Shown here: positions 8,626-17,795 of the stretch, piece after piece
How positions within the stretch are numbered: position 1 is the first letter of the stretch
Layout: every line of letters begins with the position of its first letter
From: [Clostridium] citroniae WAL-17108
Lineage (GTDB): Bacteria > Bacillota > Clostridia > Lachnospirales > Lachnospiraceae
Direction: 5' to 3'
Length of the DNA: 64,000 bases
NCBI RefSeq assembly: GCF_000233455.1
Contig: NZ_JH376425.1
Span: forward strand, 186,001-250,000
Notes under the pieces: generated by a model
What the model was told of the DNA's origin: nothing
What the model saw: the letters and a program-made list of their open reading frames with translations, nothing else
Database searches by the model: none
Made by a program: the position numbers and the translations under genes

Positions 8626-9782
8626 CACAGTATACATTAAAAATGCCCCATGGGGTATACAGCGGCCGGGGCGCCCTGGACCACGTGAAAGAGATCGTGG
8701 GAAAATGCGCAACAAAGGTGACGGTGTTCAGCGACCAGGGGATCATCGGAGCAGGCCTCCTTGAAAAGCCGTTATCCCTTATAAAGGAAGCGGGAGTGGA
8801 ATATTCGGTTCTGGACGGACTTCCGGCAGAACCTGACTGCGACCAGGCACAGGCGGTTATTAATAGGTTTAAGGCTGAGAAATCTGATTTTATTGTGGCA
8901 GTGGGCGGAGGAAGCGTAATGGATATTGCAAAGCTTGCCTCTGTGCTTGCCACAGACGCATATACGGTGAGGGATCTGCTGGATAACCCCGGGCTTGCAG
9001 GTAAATGCGTTCCCACTCTTATGATACCGACCACGGCCGGCACAGGCTCGGAGGCCACGCCCAACAGCATTGTGGCCGTGCCTGAAAAAGAGCTGAAGGT
9101 AGGAATTGTCAATGATGCAATGATTGCCGACTACGTGATCCTGGACGGGGAGATGATCAGACATCTCCCAAGAAAGATCGCGGCGGCCACGGGAGTGGAT
9201 GCCCTGGCCCATGGGATTGAGTGTTATACTTCCAATAAGGCAAACCCATTCAGCGATACCTTTGCCCTGGAGGCCCTGGACCTCATATTCAATCATATTG
9301 AGAGGGCCTGTGACGACCCCGATGCCCTGGATGCCAAGAACGCCATGCTGATCGCCGCATTTTACGCAGGGGCAGCCATCACAGCTTCGGGAACAACGGC
9401 CGTACATGCATTGTCCTATCCCCTGGGAGGCAAGTACCACATCCCCCATGGCGTATCCAATGCCATGCTGCTTACTCCGGTAATGAAGTTTAATGAACCT
9501 GCGTGCAGGGAACGTCTGGCAGCTGTCTATGACCGGGTGGCAAAGGGCGGACGGGAATCCGGATTGCCGCCGGAAGAAAAATCCGCCTGGATCATTAGAC
9601 GCCTGGATGAGATCGTAAAACATCTGGAGATACCAAACAGCTTGAAAGAATACGGGATCGGGGATGAGGATCTGGATGTTCTGGTGGAAGCGGGAATGGA
9701 TGTAAAGCGGCTTCTGGTAAACAATATGCGGGAAGTGACTGCGGAGGATGCAAGAAAACTGTATCTGGAGATCATGCGGTAA
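8619..9782 (+). CDS. Iron-containing alcohol dehydrogenase
   Basis: This group III (Fe-ADH family) NAD(P)-dependent dehydrogenase has 387 residues. Visible are the dinucleotide motif GGGSVMDIAK, the phosphate-binding segment PTTAGTGSEATPNS, the metal-region HGIECYTSNKANPFSD and the His-rich HALSYPLGGKYHIPHG. It probably oxidises a hydroxyl of the substrate, or reduces an aldehyde or keto intermediate, in the acid-sugar pathway of this operon. The ATG follows AAGGAG and overlaps the stop of the kinase gene by 7 bases, so the two are translationally coupled. Related enzymes act on lactaldehyde, 4-hydroxybutyrate, glycerol or hydroxyphosphonates; the substrate here is unresolved. Confidence 0.9.
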   Translation: MLTQYTLKMPHGVYSGRGALDHVKEIVGKCATKVTVFSDQGIIGAGLLEKPLSLIKEAGVEYSVLDGLPAEPDCDQAQAVINRFKAEKSDFIVAVGGGSVMDIAKLASVLATDAYTVRDLLDNPGLAGKCVPTLMIPTTAGTGSEATPNSIVAVPEKELKVGIVNDAMIADYVILDGEMIRHLPRKIAAATGVDALAHGIECYTSNKANPFSDTFALEALDLIFNHIERACDDPDALDAKNAMLIAAFYAGAAITASGTTAVHALSYPLGGKYHIPHGVSNAMLLTPVMKFNEPACRERLAAVYDRVAKGGRESGLPPEEKSAWIIRRLDEIVKHLEIPNSLKEYGIGDEDLDVLVEAGMDVKRLLVNNMREVTAEDARKLYLEIMR

Positions 9783-9836
9783 ACATGGATAAATCAGCAG
9801 TTACGGATCTTAGCAAAAGGAGGAGAGGAAGAGAAA

Positions 9837-10739
9837 ATGAAAAAAGTAGAGATTAGGGGAATCATCCCGCCGATCATAACTCCCATGAATGAGGACGAGA
9901 CCATTAACGAAGGGGAACTGAGAAATCAGGTCAACCGTCAGATCAATGGAGGAGTACACGGACTGTTTCCCTTTGGGACAAACGGAGAAGGATACATACT
10001 AAGTGAGGCGGAAAAGGAACAGGTGCTGAGTATTGTAATCGATGAGACAAAAGGACGCGTCCCTGTCTATGCGGGAACAGGATGCATCAGTACCAGGGAT
10101 ACCATCCGCCAGTCCGGGATGGCCAAGTCTCTTGGCGCGGACGTGCTCTCCATCATTACCCCGTCATTTGCAGCCGCTTCCCAGAATGAACTGTATGAGC
10201 ACTACAAGGCAGTGGCGGAGGCGGTGGATATGCCCATCGTACTCTACAATATCCCTGCAAGAACCGGTAATTCCCTGGCTCCGGCCACGGTAGCCCGTCT
10301 GAGTAAAATAGAAAATATTGTGGGAGCCAAGGACAGCTCAGGAAACTTTGACAATATGCTCCAGTACATAGAACAGACCCGTGAGAGCGGCGATTTTGCA
10401 GTCCTTTCCGGCAATGATTCCCTCATACTCTGGAATCTCCTGGCAGGAGGCGCAGGCGGTATCGCAGGCTGCGCAAATGTATTTCCGGAGGTGATGGCAT
10501 CTATCTATGATTCCTTTGCGGCAGGAGATCTGGAAGGCGCCAGAAAGGCGCAGGACAGCATCCGGTCCTTCCGCGCATGCTTTAAGTACGGCAATCCCAA
10601 CACCATTGTGAAGACGGCTGTAGCCCTTCTTGGATATCCGGTGGGAAAATGCCGTGCGCCCTTTAACCAGGTTCCGGAAGAGGGAATTGAGGCATTAAAG
10701 AAAGTCCTGGCTGAAAACCACGAGAAAGGAATGTGCTGA
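9837..10739 (+). CDS. Dihydrodipicolinate synthase / N-acetylneuraminate lyase family protein
   Basis: This is a 300-residue class I (Schiff-base) TIM-barrel aldolase or dehydratase. Key residues are the GTNGEGYILS phosphate/carboxylate loop, the Tyr of LYNIPARTGN and the Schiff-base Lys of VGAKDSSGNF. Its place among acid-sugar genes rather than lysine genes argues for a catabolic lyase or dehydratase on a 2-keto-3-deoxy acid or related compound, not for DapA itself. A strong AGGAGAGGAAGAG ribosome site precedes the ATG. It overlaps pdxA2 by one base (TGATG). Confidence 0.88.
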   Translation: MKKVEIRGIIPPIITPMNEDETINEGELRNQVNRQINGGVHGLFPFGTNGEGYILSEAEKEQVLSIVIDETKGRVPVYAGTGCISTRDTIRQSGMAKSLGADVLSIITPSFAAASQNELYEHYKAVAEAVDMPIVLYNIPARTGNSLAPATVARLSKIENIVGAKDSSGNFDNMLQYIEQTRESGDFAVLSGNDSLILWNLLAGGAGGIAGCANVFPEVMASIYDSFAAGDLEGARKAQDSIRSFRACFKYGNPNTIVKTAVALLGYPVGKCRAPFNQVPEEGIEALKKVLAENHEKGMC

Positions 10740-11800
10740 TGGAGATGGAGGAACGTCTGATCATAGGAATTACCATGGGCGATCCGGCCAGCATAGGGCC
10801 GGAAATAACGGTAAAAGCCCTGTCTTTAGAGGAGATATACCACAAGTGCCGTCCTCTGGTCATTGGGGATGCCAATGTAATGGAGGCAGCGGTCCGTATT
10901 GTGGGAAAAGACGGAATTAAGATCCACCCTGTACACTCGGTGGATGAAGCGCTGTTTGAACCGGGTACCATAGATGTATATGATATGGGCCTGGTAGATA
11001 TGGACCAGCTGGAACGGGGAAAGGTTTCCGCCATGGCAGGGGAGGCTGCATTCCGCTATGTGGAAAAGGTGATCCAGATGGCTCTGGCAGGCGAGGTTGA
11101 CGGTACTGTCACCAATGCGTTCAGCAAGGAGGCTATTAACCTGGCCGGTCATCATTATTCGGGGCATACGGAAGTGTACGCCGATATGACGGGAACAAAG
11201 AAATACACCATGATGCTTGCCCACGAGAATATGAGGGTGGTGCACGTTTCCACCCATGTGTCTTTGCGGGAGGCATGCGAACGGGTAAAGAAGGACCGGG
11301 TGCTGGAAGTGATCCGTATTGCATATCAGGCATGCAGGAATCTGGGCATCCAACAGCCTAAGATCGGTGTCGCGGGGCTCAATCCCCACAGCGGTGAGAA
11401 TGGCCTTTTTGGCAGGGAAGAGATAGAAGAGATCATCCCCGCAATTGAGGCAGCCAATGGGGAGGGGATTTTCGCAGAGGGGCCGGTTCCGCCGGACACG
11501 GTTTTTTCAAAAGCCAGAGGAGGCTGGTATGATATGGTGGTGGCCATGTACCACGACCAGGGGCATATCCCCCTCAAGGTGGTAGGATTTGTATATAATC
11601 AGGAGCAGCAGAAATGGGATGCTGTTGCAGGCGTCAATATCACGCTGGGACTTCCCATTGTGAGAGCCAGTGTGGATCACGGAACCGCCTTTGACCAGGC
11701 TGGCCAGGGTGTGGCAAATGAGTTGAGTCTGATGAATGCCATTGACTATGGCATCCGTCTTTCAAAAAGCAACAGGGAAAAAACTGTCAAAAAACAATAA
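10739..11800 (+). CDS. pdxA: 4-hydroxythreonine-4-phosphate dehydrogenase family (PdxA2-type)
   Basis: This 353-residue metal- and NAD-dependent dehydrogenase/decarboxylase has GDPASIGPEI near the start, metal-binding His in GHHYSGHTEVY and MYHDQGHIPLK, and the C-terminal DHGTAFDQAG. PdxA acts in vitamin B6 synthesis, but PdxA2 paralogs next to DUF1537 kinases oxidise 4-phospho-D-threonate or erythronate to dihydroxyacetone phosphate and CO2. The context here (kinase, TRAP importer) supports the catabolic role. The ATG at 10739 shares its A with the TGA of the preceding gene and has GAAAGGA eight bases upstream; a GTG at 10733 is also in frame. Confidence 0.9.
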   Translation: MEMEERLIIGITMGDPASIGPEITVKALSLEEIYHKCRPLVIGDANVMEAAVRIVGKDGIKIHPVHSVDEALFEPGTIDVYDMGLVDMDQLERGKVSAMAGEAAFRYVEKVIQMALAGEVDGTVTNAFSKEAINLAGHHYSGHTEVYADMTGTKKYTMMLAHENMRVVHVSTHVSLREACERVKKDRVLEVIRIAYQACRNLGIQQPKIGVAGLNPHSGENGLFGREEIEEIIPAIEAANGEGIFAEGPVPPDTVFSKARGGWYDMVVAMYHDQGHIPLKVVGFVYNQEQQKWDAVAGVNITLGLPIVRASVDHGTAFDQAGQGVANELSLMNAIDYGIRLSKSNREKTVKKQ

Positions 11801-11816
11801 ACGGAGGGATAAGTAC

Positions 11817-12938
11817 ATGAAAAAAACAGTGAAGAAATTATTGGCATTGAGTATGGCTGCTGTTATGGCAGCGGGGCTGGCAGGCTGTTCCGGTTCCGCA
11901 GAGACAACAACTGCGGCGGATTCCAAGGCGGAAACACAGGCGGAGGCAAAGACGGAGGCACAGGCTGGCGGAGGTGAAAGCCAGGCGGGCGGCGCTTACA
12001 CGGTTACAGATCCGGTTGAGATCACATTTGCGACCCAGGATGTAGGAACAACCGCATATGTATATGCGTCCACCATGGCCAATCTTTTTTCAGATGCATT
12101 TCCAAGCAGTTCCGTCATAGATGTGACCACCACATCTCCGGGCGGTGTGGGATCTCCGGTCATTCTTGAGAATAAACAGTGTAATGTGACCATCAGCAAT
12201 GGTGCTCCCGCAAAGTGGGCGGCTGAGACAGGCATTCTCGGAAATCCTCCCACAGAGAGCGTCAGGGGGCTGGCAGGCGGTCTGGATAAGGCCATCCTCA
12301 ATGTGATCTTTACCCAGTCATTTGTTGACAAGACCGGTATTACCACGGTTGAAGAACTGGTTGCCCAGAAGTATCCGGTCCGCATTGCAGTTAAATCCTC
12401 CGGAGCATTCGGAGAGCTGGCCTGCAATAAAGTGTTTGAAGTACTTGGCGTAAGCTATGAGGATATTGAGTCATGGGGCGGAAGCGTTACACAGACCGGT
12501 TCCGATGCAATCGTCAGCCTGTTAAAGGATGGAAAGGCAGATATGACAATTGACCACATTGCTCCGGGACAGTCCGCCACATCCGAACTTTGTATGACGG
12601 CGAAGATGTATTTCCCGCAGTTAAGTGACGATACTCTGGAGAAGCTGACCAAAGAGGGGTTTGATTATACCGTGATTCCGGCCGGAACATGGTCGGGGCA
12701 GGAAACGGAAATCAAAACAGTCGGTTCACCCCAGGTCATACTTGTGTCTGCTGATCTGGATGACGCCATTGTCTACACCATGACAAAAGCCCTGTGTGAG
12801 AACACACAGACGCTGGTTAACGCAAGCGCTGCCCTGGAGGCATTTGACCCAGAGACAGCCTGGGAGCCGATCAAGCTGGGAGCTCCGATCCATCCAGGCG
12901 CTGAAGCATATTACAGAGAAATGGGATACATGAAATAG
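11817..12938 (+). CDS. TAXI-family TRAP transporter solute-binding lipoprotein
   Basis: This extracytoplasmic substrate-binding protein of 373 residues has a lipoprotein signal (MKKTVKKLLALSMAAVMAAG then LAGC lipobox), a linker rich in Ala, Glu, Thr and Gln (about 25-55), and a TAXI-type domain. ATQDVGTTAYVYASTMANLF corresponds to the TAXI N-terminal motif, followed by SPGGVGSPVILENKQCNVTIS. It delivers substrate to the fused permease encoded next. The start is the ATG after CGGAGGGAT; an open frame upstream to 11736 is only read-through into pdxA. Given its neighbours the ligand is probably a carboxylate such as an acid sugar. Confidence 0.9.
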   Translation: MKKTVKKLLALSMAAVMAAGLAGCSGSAETTTAADSKAETQAEAKTEAQAGGGESQAGGAYTVTDPVEITFATQDVGTTAYVYASTMANLFSDAFPSSSVIDVTTTSPGGVGSPVILENKQCNVTISNGAPAKWAAETGILGNPPTESVRGLAGGLDKAILNVIFTQSFVDKTGITTVEELVAQKYPVRIAVKSSGAFGELACNKVFEVLGVSYEDIESWGGSVTQTGSDAIVSLLKDGKADMTIDHIAPGQSATSELCMTAKMYFPQLSDDTLEKLTKEGFDYTVIPAGTWSGQETEIKTVGSPQVILVSADLDDAIVYTMTKALCENTQTLVNASAALEAFDPETAWEPIKLGAPIHPGAEAYYREMGYMK

Positions 12939-12969
12939 ATGAAATTTGTCTGACAGAAAGGGGCAAATT

Positions 12970-14883
12970 ATGGAAAAAGTAAAAGTACCGCCTAAGAAAA
13001 TGGCCTATATTGCGATCGGTACGGCCTGGATCCTGTTTCAGCTGTATCTGGCACTGGTGTCACCGCTTCATCCCATGCTGCAAAGCCCGGTCCACCTGAT
13101 GTTTGCGCTGTTTATTGTGTTTCTCAATAATCCGGCCGACAAAAAGTCCAAAAAACCTTGGATGAAGGTTTTTGATATCCCGATCTATGCAGGTATTGTT
13201 TTTATCCTGTATTATGTGATCGCCAATACTGCACGCCTGACATCCCGCGTGCAGTATGTATCACCTGTTACCATGATTGACAAGATTGCCATGGTAGTGT
13301 GTATTATCATACTTTTGGAAGCGGTCAGAAGAACACTGGGAACCATTTTGTTTGGGTTTATCCTGTTTTTCATTGTTTATTTCTGGTTTGGAAAATATTT
13401 TCCATCCATCTTCCGGTTTAAGGGAACCAACATGCAGCAGTTTACGGAGTTGATGACCATGGGTTCCAGCGGTATTTACGACACGCCATTGTACACTTCG
13501 GCCAGCAGCTTATTCTACTTTATGCTTTTTGGAGTATTCTTCTCCGAGTGCGGAGGCGGACAGCTCCTCATAGATATGGGTATGAAGGTTTCAAAGAACG
13601 GCACGGGAGGTCCTGCAAAGGCTGCTGTTATCTCCTCCGGACTGATGGGGATGATTTCCGGAAGTGCGGTTGCCAATGTGGCAACCACCGGTGTCATGAC
13701 AATTCCCATGATGAAGAAGATCGGCTATGAGCCGCATCAGGCCGGCGCCATTGAGGCGGTTGCATCCACCGGAGGGCAGATCATGCCTCCCATCATGGGT
13801 GTGGGCGCTTTCATCATGGCGGAAATGCTGGGCGTTCCGTATAAGACCATTGCATTTGCCGCATTGATTCCAGCCATCGCCTATTTTATGTCGGTGTTCC
13901 TTCTGGTCACATTCATGGCGGATAAAAAGAGCATGGTTGACGGGGCGCAGAAGGCGGAGGCGATCCAGACAGAGAAGATCCTTCCCAGGCTGTATCAGCT
14001 GATTCCCGCCATTGTGCTGGTGTATTTTATGGTTTCGGGCGCATCCCTGATGAGAAGCGGAATGATGGGCATTTTTACCTGCCTGATCATAAATGTTGCA
14101 AGCAAATTCGTTTTAGACGGCAGGTATTGCGTCAGCCTTAAAAAACTGGGTGAAACTGCGCTTCAGGGCGTAAAACAGGCCTCTGAGATCGCAGTCCCCA
14201 CGGCAGCATGCGGAATTATTATCGGTGTTGTGATCCAGTCAGGTCTGGCTACCAAGGTTTCCAAACTTATCGCCAATGTGGGTTCCACCTATCTGATCGT
14301 AGCGCTTTTGATCACAATGCTGGGGTGTATGCTTTTGGGTATGGCCCTCCCCACAGTGGCTGCCTATCTGGTGGCAAATGTTCTCTTTGTGCCAACCCTG
14401 ATCGGATTGGATATCCAGCCATTACAGGCTAACATGTTTGTATTCTACTTTGGCATTATGGCCCAGATCACACCGCCGGTTTGTGTGGCTTCGTTTACAG
14501 CGGCCGGTATAGCGGGGGCGGATTCCATGAAGACGGGCCTCACGGGGTTCGCATATGCCCTTGTGGCATTCCTTGTACCATTTATTTTCATTTACGATCC
14601 GTCCATATTGCTAATTGGCACACCCCTTGAGATCGTTAAGGGAACCCTGATCCTGTTCCTGGGAACCTACCTGCTGGCCTCGGGAATGGCCGGATTCTTC
14701 CTGGTACCGCTGAACCGGATAGAGAGGACCATCCTGCTTGTATCTGCAATCCTCATCATCCTTCCGGAGACAATAACGGATATCATAGGTATTGTAGTGG
14801 CAGTGGCATTTTTTGTGATCTGTTCGGCAAAAAAACGGAAATTCTACAGCAACAAACGAGAAGAAAATAAAGTCGTGGCGTGA
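12970..14883 (+). CDS. TRAP transporter fused permease (DctQ-DctM)
   Basis: This 637-residue polytopic membrane protein, about 15 or more hydrophobic segments, fuses a small DctQ-like N-terminal part (four helices, about 1-120) to a large DctM-like part. The signature GGQIMPPIMGVGAFIMAEML occurs near residue 270 and a similar MAQITPPVCVASFTAAGIAG in the second half, the two pseudo-symmetric loops of DctM. TRAP systems of this TAXI type are driven by a sodium gradient. The ATG at 12970 follows GAAAGGGG; an in-frame TTG at 12946 is less likely. The stop overlaps the following SDR gene by one base. Confidence 0.93.
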   Translation: MEKVKVPPKKMAYIAIGTAWILFQLYLALVSPLHPMLQSPVHLMFALFIVFLNNPADKKSKKPWMKVFDIPIYAGIVFILYYVIANTARLTSRVQYVSPVTMIDKIAMVVCIIILLEAVRRTLGTILFGFILFFIVYFWFGKYFPSIFRFKGTNMQQFTELMTMGSSGIYDTPLYTSASSLFYFMLFGVFFSECGGGQLLIDMGMKVSKNGTGGPAKAAVISSGLMGMISGSAVANVATTGVMTIPMMKKIGYEPHQAGAIEAVASTGGQIMPPIMGVGAFIMAEMLGVPYKTIAFAALIPAIAYFMSVFLLVTFMADKKSMVDGAQKAEAIQTEKILPRLYQLIPAIVLVYFMVSGASLMRSGMMGIFTCLIINVASKFVLDGRYCVSLKKLGETALQGVKQASEIAVPTAACGIIIGVVIQSGLATKVSKLIANVGSTYLIVALLITMLGCMLLGMALPTVAAYLVANVLFVPTLIGLDIQPLQANMFVFYFGIMAQITPPVCVASFTAAGIAGADSMKTGLTGFAYALVAFLVPFIFIYDPSILLIGTPLEIVKGTLILFLGTYLLASGMAGFFLVPLNRIERTILLVSAILIILPETITDIIGIVVAVAFFVICSAKKRKFYSNKREENKVVA

Positions 14884-15641
14884 TGGAGAAGATGGACATG
14901 CTAAAAGGAAAAACAGCCATAGTTACTGGCTCCAGCAAAGGGATCGGCCGGGAAATAGCCCTTGCCCTGGCTGAAAATGGTGCTGATCTGGTGATCAACG
15001 GCAATAACCAGGAGCAGCTGGAACATGTAAAGGCACAGATAGAGGCCCTGGGTTCAAGATGCCGTGTTGTGAGAGGGGATATCTCTGACAGCAACACGGC
15101 TGCCAGGCTTGCGGCTGCCTGTATGGAAGCATTTGGGAAAATCGACATACTGGTAAACAATGCAGGCGTAAACAGCAGGATCCCCTTTCTTGAATTGACG
15201 GAAGAAGAATGGCGCAGGATGATGGGGATTAATCTGGATGGTGTGTTTTACTGCTGTAAGGCCGTACTCCCCCACATGGTGCATCAGCAGTCGGGAACCA
15301 TCATTAATATATCATCCACGGCCAGCAAAACGGCTCATGCCAATGCGTCCATATGTTACGGGGCATCCAAGGCAGCGGTCAACTCCATGACACAAAAGCT
15401 TGCATATGAAATGGGACCCCACCATATCCGGGTAAACGGCATATGTCCGGGACCCATTGAGACGGATATGTCGCTGCAGTGGACGGAGGAGTACAGGAAA
15501 AATGTTGTAAAGAAAATCCCGCTGGGTCTGTTGGGAACAACTAAAAATGTAGCGGATGTGGCGGTTTTCCTGGCCTCCGATATGGCCGGATTCATTAATG
15601 GGGAGACGATCAACGTAAACGGCGGAAGCTACATGAATTAA
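14883..15641 (+). CDS. SDR family NAD(P)-dependent oxidoreductase
   Basis: This classical short-chain dehydrogenase has 252 residues. The cofactor motif is TGSSKGIGREIA, followed by NNAG, the catalytic Ser in INISSTAS, and Tyr and Lys in CYGASKAAVNSM. The C-terminal NGETINVNGGSYMN is typical of sugar-acid and 3-oxoacyl reductases. It likely handles one oxidation step for the acid-sugar substrate. The start is taken as the ATG overlapping the TGA of the permease gene. Internal Met codons at 14892 and 14898 are alternatives, since the conserved domain begins MLKGKTAIVTG. Confidence 0.9.
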   Translation: MEKMDMLKGKTAIVTGSSKGIGREIALALAENGADLVINGNNQEQLEHVKAQIEALGSRCRVVRGDISDSNTAARLAAACMEAFGKIDILVNNAGVNSRIPFLELTEEEWRRMMGINLDGVFYCCKAVLPHMVHQQSGTIINISSTASKTAHANASICYGASKAAVNSMTQKLAYEMGPHHIRVNGICPGPIETDMSLQWTEEYRKNVVKKIPLGLLGTTKNVADVAVFLASDMAGFINGETINVNGGSYMN

Positions 15642-15652
15642 AGGACGATCAT

Positions 15653-16105
15653 ATGGTAATTGACAAAATAGAAAACATATTATTTTATAAGCCCATGATT
15701 CCTGCTCTTGAAGCAGGAATCGCGGCAGTTAAGGCAATTGAAAAGCTGGAGCCCGGAAAATACAAATTTGACGGGGGATATTTTAATATACAGAAGGGTG
15801 AAACAAAGCCCATGAATGAGGGCACCTTTGAGGCACACCGCAGATATATCGATGTGCAGATCCTTGCAAAAGGATGCGAGGAAGTGGCTTGGGCCGATGT
15901 GGGGGATCTTAAGACCGTGATCCCATACGACAGGGAAAAGGATGCGGAACGTTTGTCCGGGGATACGAAGAACCATATACGTGTGGACCAGGGGATGTTT
16001 TATATTGCATTTCCCCATGACGGGCACAAACCGGTATCCCACACAGATGAGCCTTATTCTTTTACCAAGATCATTATGAAGATACCCGTACCAGAGCGTG
16101 TTTAG
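15653..16105 (+). CDS. YhcH/YjgK/YiaL family protein
   Basis: This cupin-like protein of 150 residues belongs to the YhcH/YiaL (DUF386) family. Motifs are FEAHRRYIDVQILAKGCEEV, VDQGMFYIAFPHDGHKP and a C-terminal KIIMKIPV. These give the His and Glu residues of a metal site in a jelly-roll barrel. Family members sit in sialic acid, ascorbate/gulonate and other sugar operons and are thought to be sugar isomerases, epimerases or mutarotases, so the role in this operon is probably anomer or epimer conversion. It starts 11 bases after the SDR gene. A second family member is at 63185. Confidence 0.88.
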   Translation: MVIDKIENILFYKPMIPALEAGIAAVKAIEKLEPGKYKFDGGYFNIQKGETKPMNEGTFEAHRRYIDVQILAKGCEEVAWADVGDLKTVIPYDREKDAERLSGDTKNHIRVDQGMFYIAFPHDGHKPVSHTDEPYSFTKIIMKIPVPERV

Positions 16106-16136
16106 GCACATTTTGGCGGATAAAATGGAGGTAGTT

Positions 16137-17666
16137 ATGGCAAAAAAGCATGACGTTATCATTGTGGGCATGGGGCTTGCATCCCTGGCAACAGCGGCCA
16201 GGCTCTGGGAGCTGGGGGTAAAGGATATTGGAATCTATACCACTGCCTATGGCGGAACCCCTTTTATTGCGGCAATCAATTTTGTCCTGCCGGATAACCC
16301 GTATAATGATACCACGGAACAATACAACGATGATATGATCCATGCGGGCTATGGGATCAACAACCGCAGGCTTGTAAAAGAGATGACCGACAGTACCATG
16401 GAGGGATATAACCTTCTGCGCAGATGGGGAGTGGAATTTGCCAGTAATGCGGACGGCACTATAAAGCTGAGACATCTGTCAGGGCATACTTATCCCAGAT
16501 CCCTGTGCTGCACAACCCAGCTGATCGGTGTGGAGATGGTTAAGAAGCTGGTGGACGGACTGGAGGAAAAAGGAATCCCTGTACATATGGATCATGAATG
16601 CCTTCATGTTCTGACTGAGGACGGTCATGTGTGCGGCATTACCGTGAAAAATCCGGATGGAGATATTGAAAATGTGTATGCTCCCATTGTGGTGGCAGGC
16701 TGGGGAGGCGTTGGGAACCTGTTTGGTGTTTCCACCTATCCGGGTGACATTAAGGGGAATACCCTTGCCATTGCAAAAGAGGCCGGAGCCAAGCTGGTGG
16801 ATATTGAATTCCTGGAATATGAGCCCATGGTGGTAATGAGCCCGCCGGGAGCAGTGGGAGAACCATGTCCCACCGCCATGCTGGGCGAAGGCGCGCATCT
16901 TCTCAATTCAGAAGGAGAGCGCTTCATGTTAAAGGTGAGGCCTCAGGGAGAAGGCGGTTCACCAAAGACCCTGATCAACAAACAGATCTGGAAGGAAGTG
17001 GATGCGGGCAGAGGCACACCTCACGGCGGAGCGTGGGCGGACCTGCGCCATATTGACAGGGAAGTGCTGAAAGCATATCCCTGGTTCTTTAACCGTCTGA
17101 TGGATAACGGAGTGGACCCCAATGAGGAGCTGGTTGAGGTGGGACCCATGGCCCATAGTTTTTCCGGGGGTATTATGGTGGATGAACATTATGAATCCAC
17201 GGTGCCCGGGTTCTACGCGGTGGGAGAAGCCTGCGGCGGCGTTCACGGAGCCTGCCGGTGCGCGGGCAATGCAGCCAGCCAGGCAACCTTATCCGGCCTT
17301 TTGTGTGCACAGGCCATTGCAGAATCAGGTGATTTCCCGGCCCGGGAGGTAGCTGTCCATGAACTTCCGGCAGAATATGCCAGGGATACAGATGTATATG
17401 GCAGATTTGTCCCGGAAGCTAAGGAAATCGCTGTGAAAGCCCTGGGGATCTACCGCAGGGGGGAGACACTGGAGCAGGCCCGGATACGTCTGGATGAGAT
17501 GCTGGCCGATGAAGAGATAAAGAAAGATACACAGGCATGGCAGGTGGTGCAGTCCATCCGTCTTATGGTGGAGGCCGCGTGGAACAGGAAGGAGAGCCGC
17601 GGAACCCACATGAGACTGGATTACCCTGAATCGGATGAAGAGTTTGAAAAGGAGTTTTCCATATAG
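16137..17666 (+). CDS. FAD-dependent oxidoreductase (fumarate reductase/succinate dehydrogenase flavoprotein-like)
   Basis: This 509-residue flavoprotein begins with an FAD-binding Rossmann motif (DVIIVGMGLASLATAARL). It ends its FAD domain with SFSGGIMVDEHYESTVPGFY and GEACGGVHGACRCAGNAA, the pattern of the FrdA/SdhA/aspartate oxidase superfamily, with an HxxSGG-like segment and conserved Arg. There is no signal peptide, haem domain or iron-sulfur partner gene nearby, so it is cytosolic and must pass electrons elsewhere. It is the last gene of the acid-sugar operon and may dehydrogenate the substrate or reduce an enoate intermediate. The ATG follows TGGAGGTAG; an upstream Met at 16098 overlaps the previous gene. 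Confidence 0.85.
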   Translation: MAKKHDVIIVGMGLASLATAARLWELGVKDIGIYTTAYGGTPFIAAINFVLPDNPYNDTTEQYNDDMIHAGYGINNRRLVKEMTDSTMEGYNLLRRWGVEFASNADGTIKLRHLSGHTYPRSLCCTTQLIGVEMVKKLVDGLEEKGIPVHMDHECLHVLTEDGHVCGITVKNPDGDIENVYAPIVVAGWGGVGNLFGVSTYPGDIKGNTLAIAKEAGAKLVDIEFLEYEPMVVMSPPGAVGEPCPTAMLGEGAHLLNSEGERFMLKVRPQGEGGSPKTLINKQIWKEVDAGRGTPHGGAWADLRHIDREVLKAYPWFFNRLMDNGVDPNEELVEVGPMAHSFSGGIMVDEHYESTVPGFYAVGEACGGVHGACRCAGNAASQATLSGLLCAQAIAESGDFPAREVAVHELPAEYARDTDVYGRFVPEAKEIAVKALGIYRRGETLEQARIRLDEMLADEEIKKDTQAWQVVQSIRLMVEAAWNRKESRGTHMRLDYPESDEEFEKEFSI

Positions 17667-17683
17667 ATGCTTAGATGGTATGG

Positions 17684-17725
17684 CCGGACCGATTGTCCGG
17701 TCATATATATTTGGTATGACCGGGC
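17684..17725 (+). terminator. Overlapping alternative stem-loops after the acid-sugar operon
   Basis: CCGGAC (17684-17689) pairs with GTCCGG (17695-17700). The latter is also the base of an 11-bp stem, 17695-17705 with 17715-17725. The two hairpins share one arm and cannot form together. A T-rich tract (17733-17745) follows but begins several bases downstream. It lies between the operon end and the next promoter. A terminator is the simple reading. Confidence 0.45.
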
Positions 17726-17734
17726 ATGTATGTT

Positions 17735-17763
17735 TTGATTTTTTCCGACAATTGTGCTATTAT
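17735..17763 (+). promoter_or_regulatory. Sigma-A promoter of the nucleotidyltransferase gene
   Basis: TTGATT (17735-17740) and TATTAT (17758-17763) with a 17-bp spacer, about 33 bases before the start codon. Confidence 0.6.
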
Positions 17764-17795
17764 GTAACCAGTTTATATCAAAGGAGAAAAAAAGA

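Noticed and set aside
10739..11800. PdxA as a vitamin B6 biosynthesis gene
   Set aside because: No other B6 genes are near, and the DUF1537 kinase and TRAP importer context fits the catabolic PdxA2 group.
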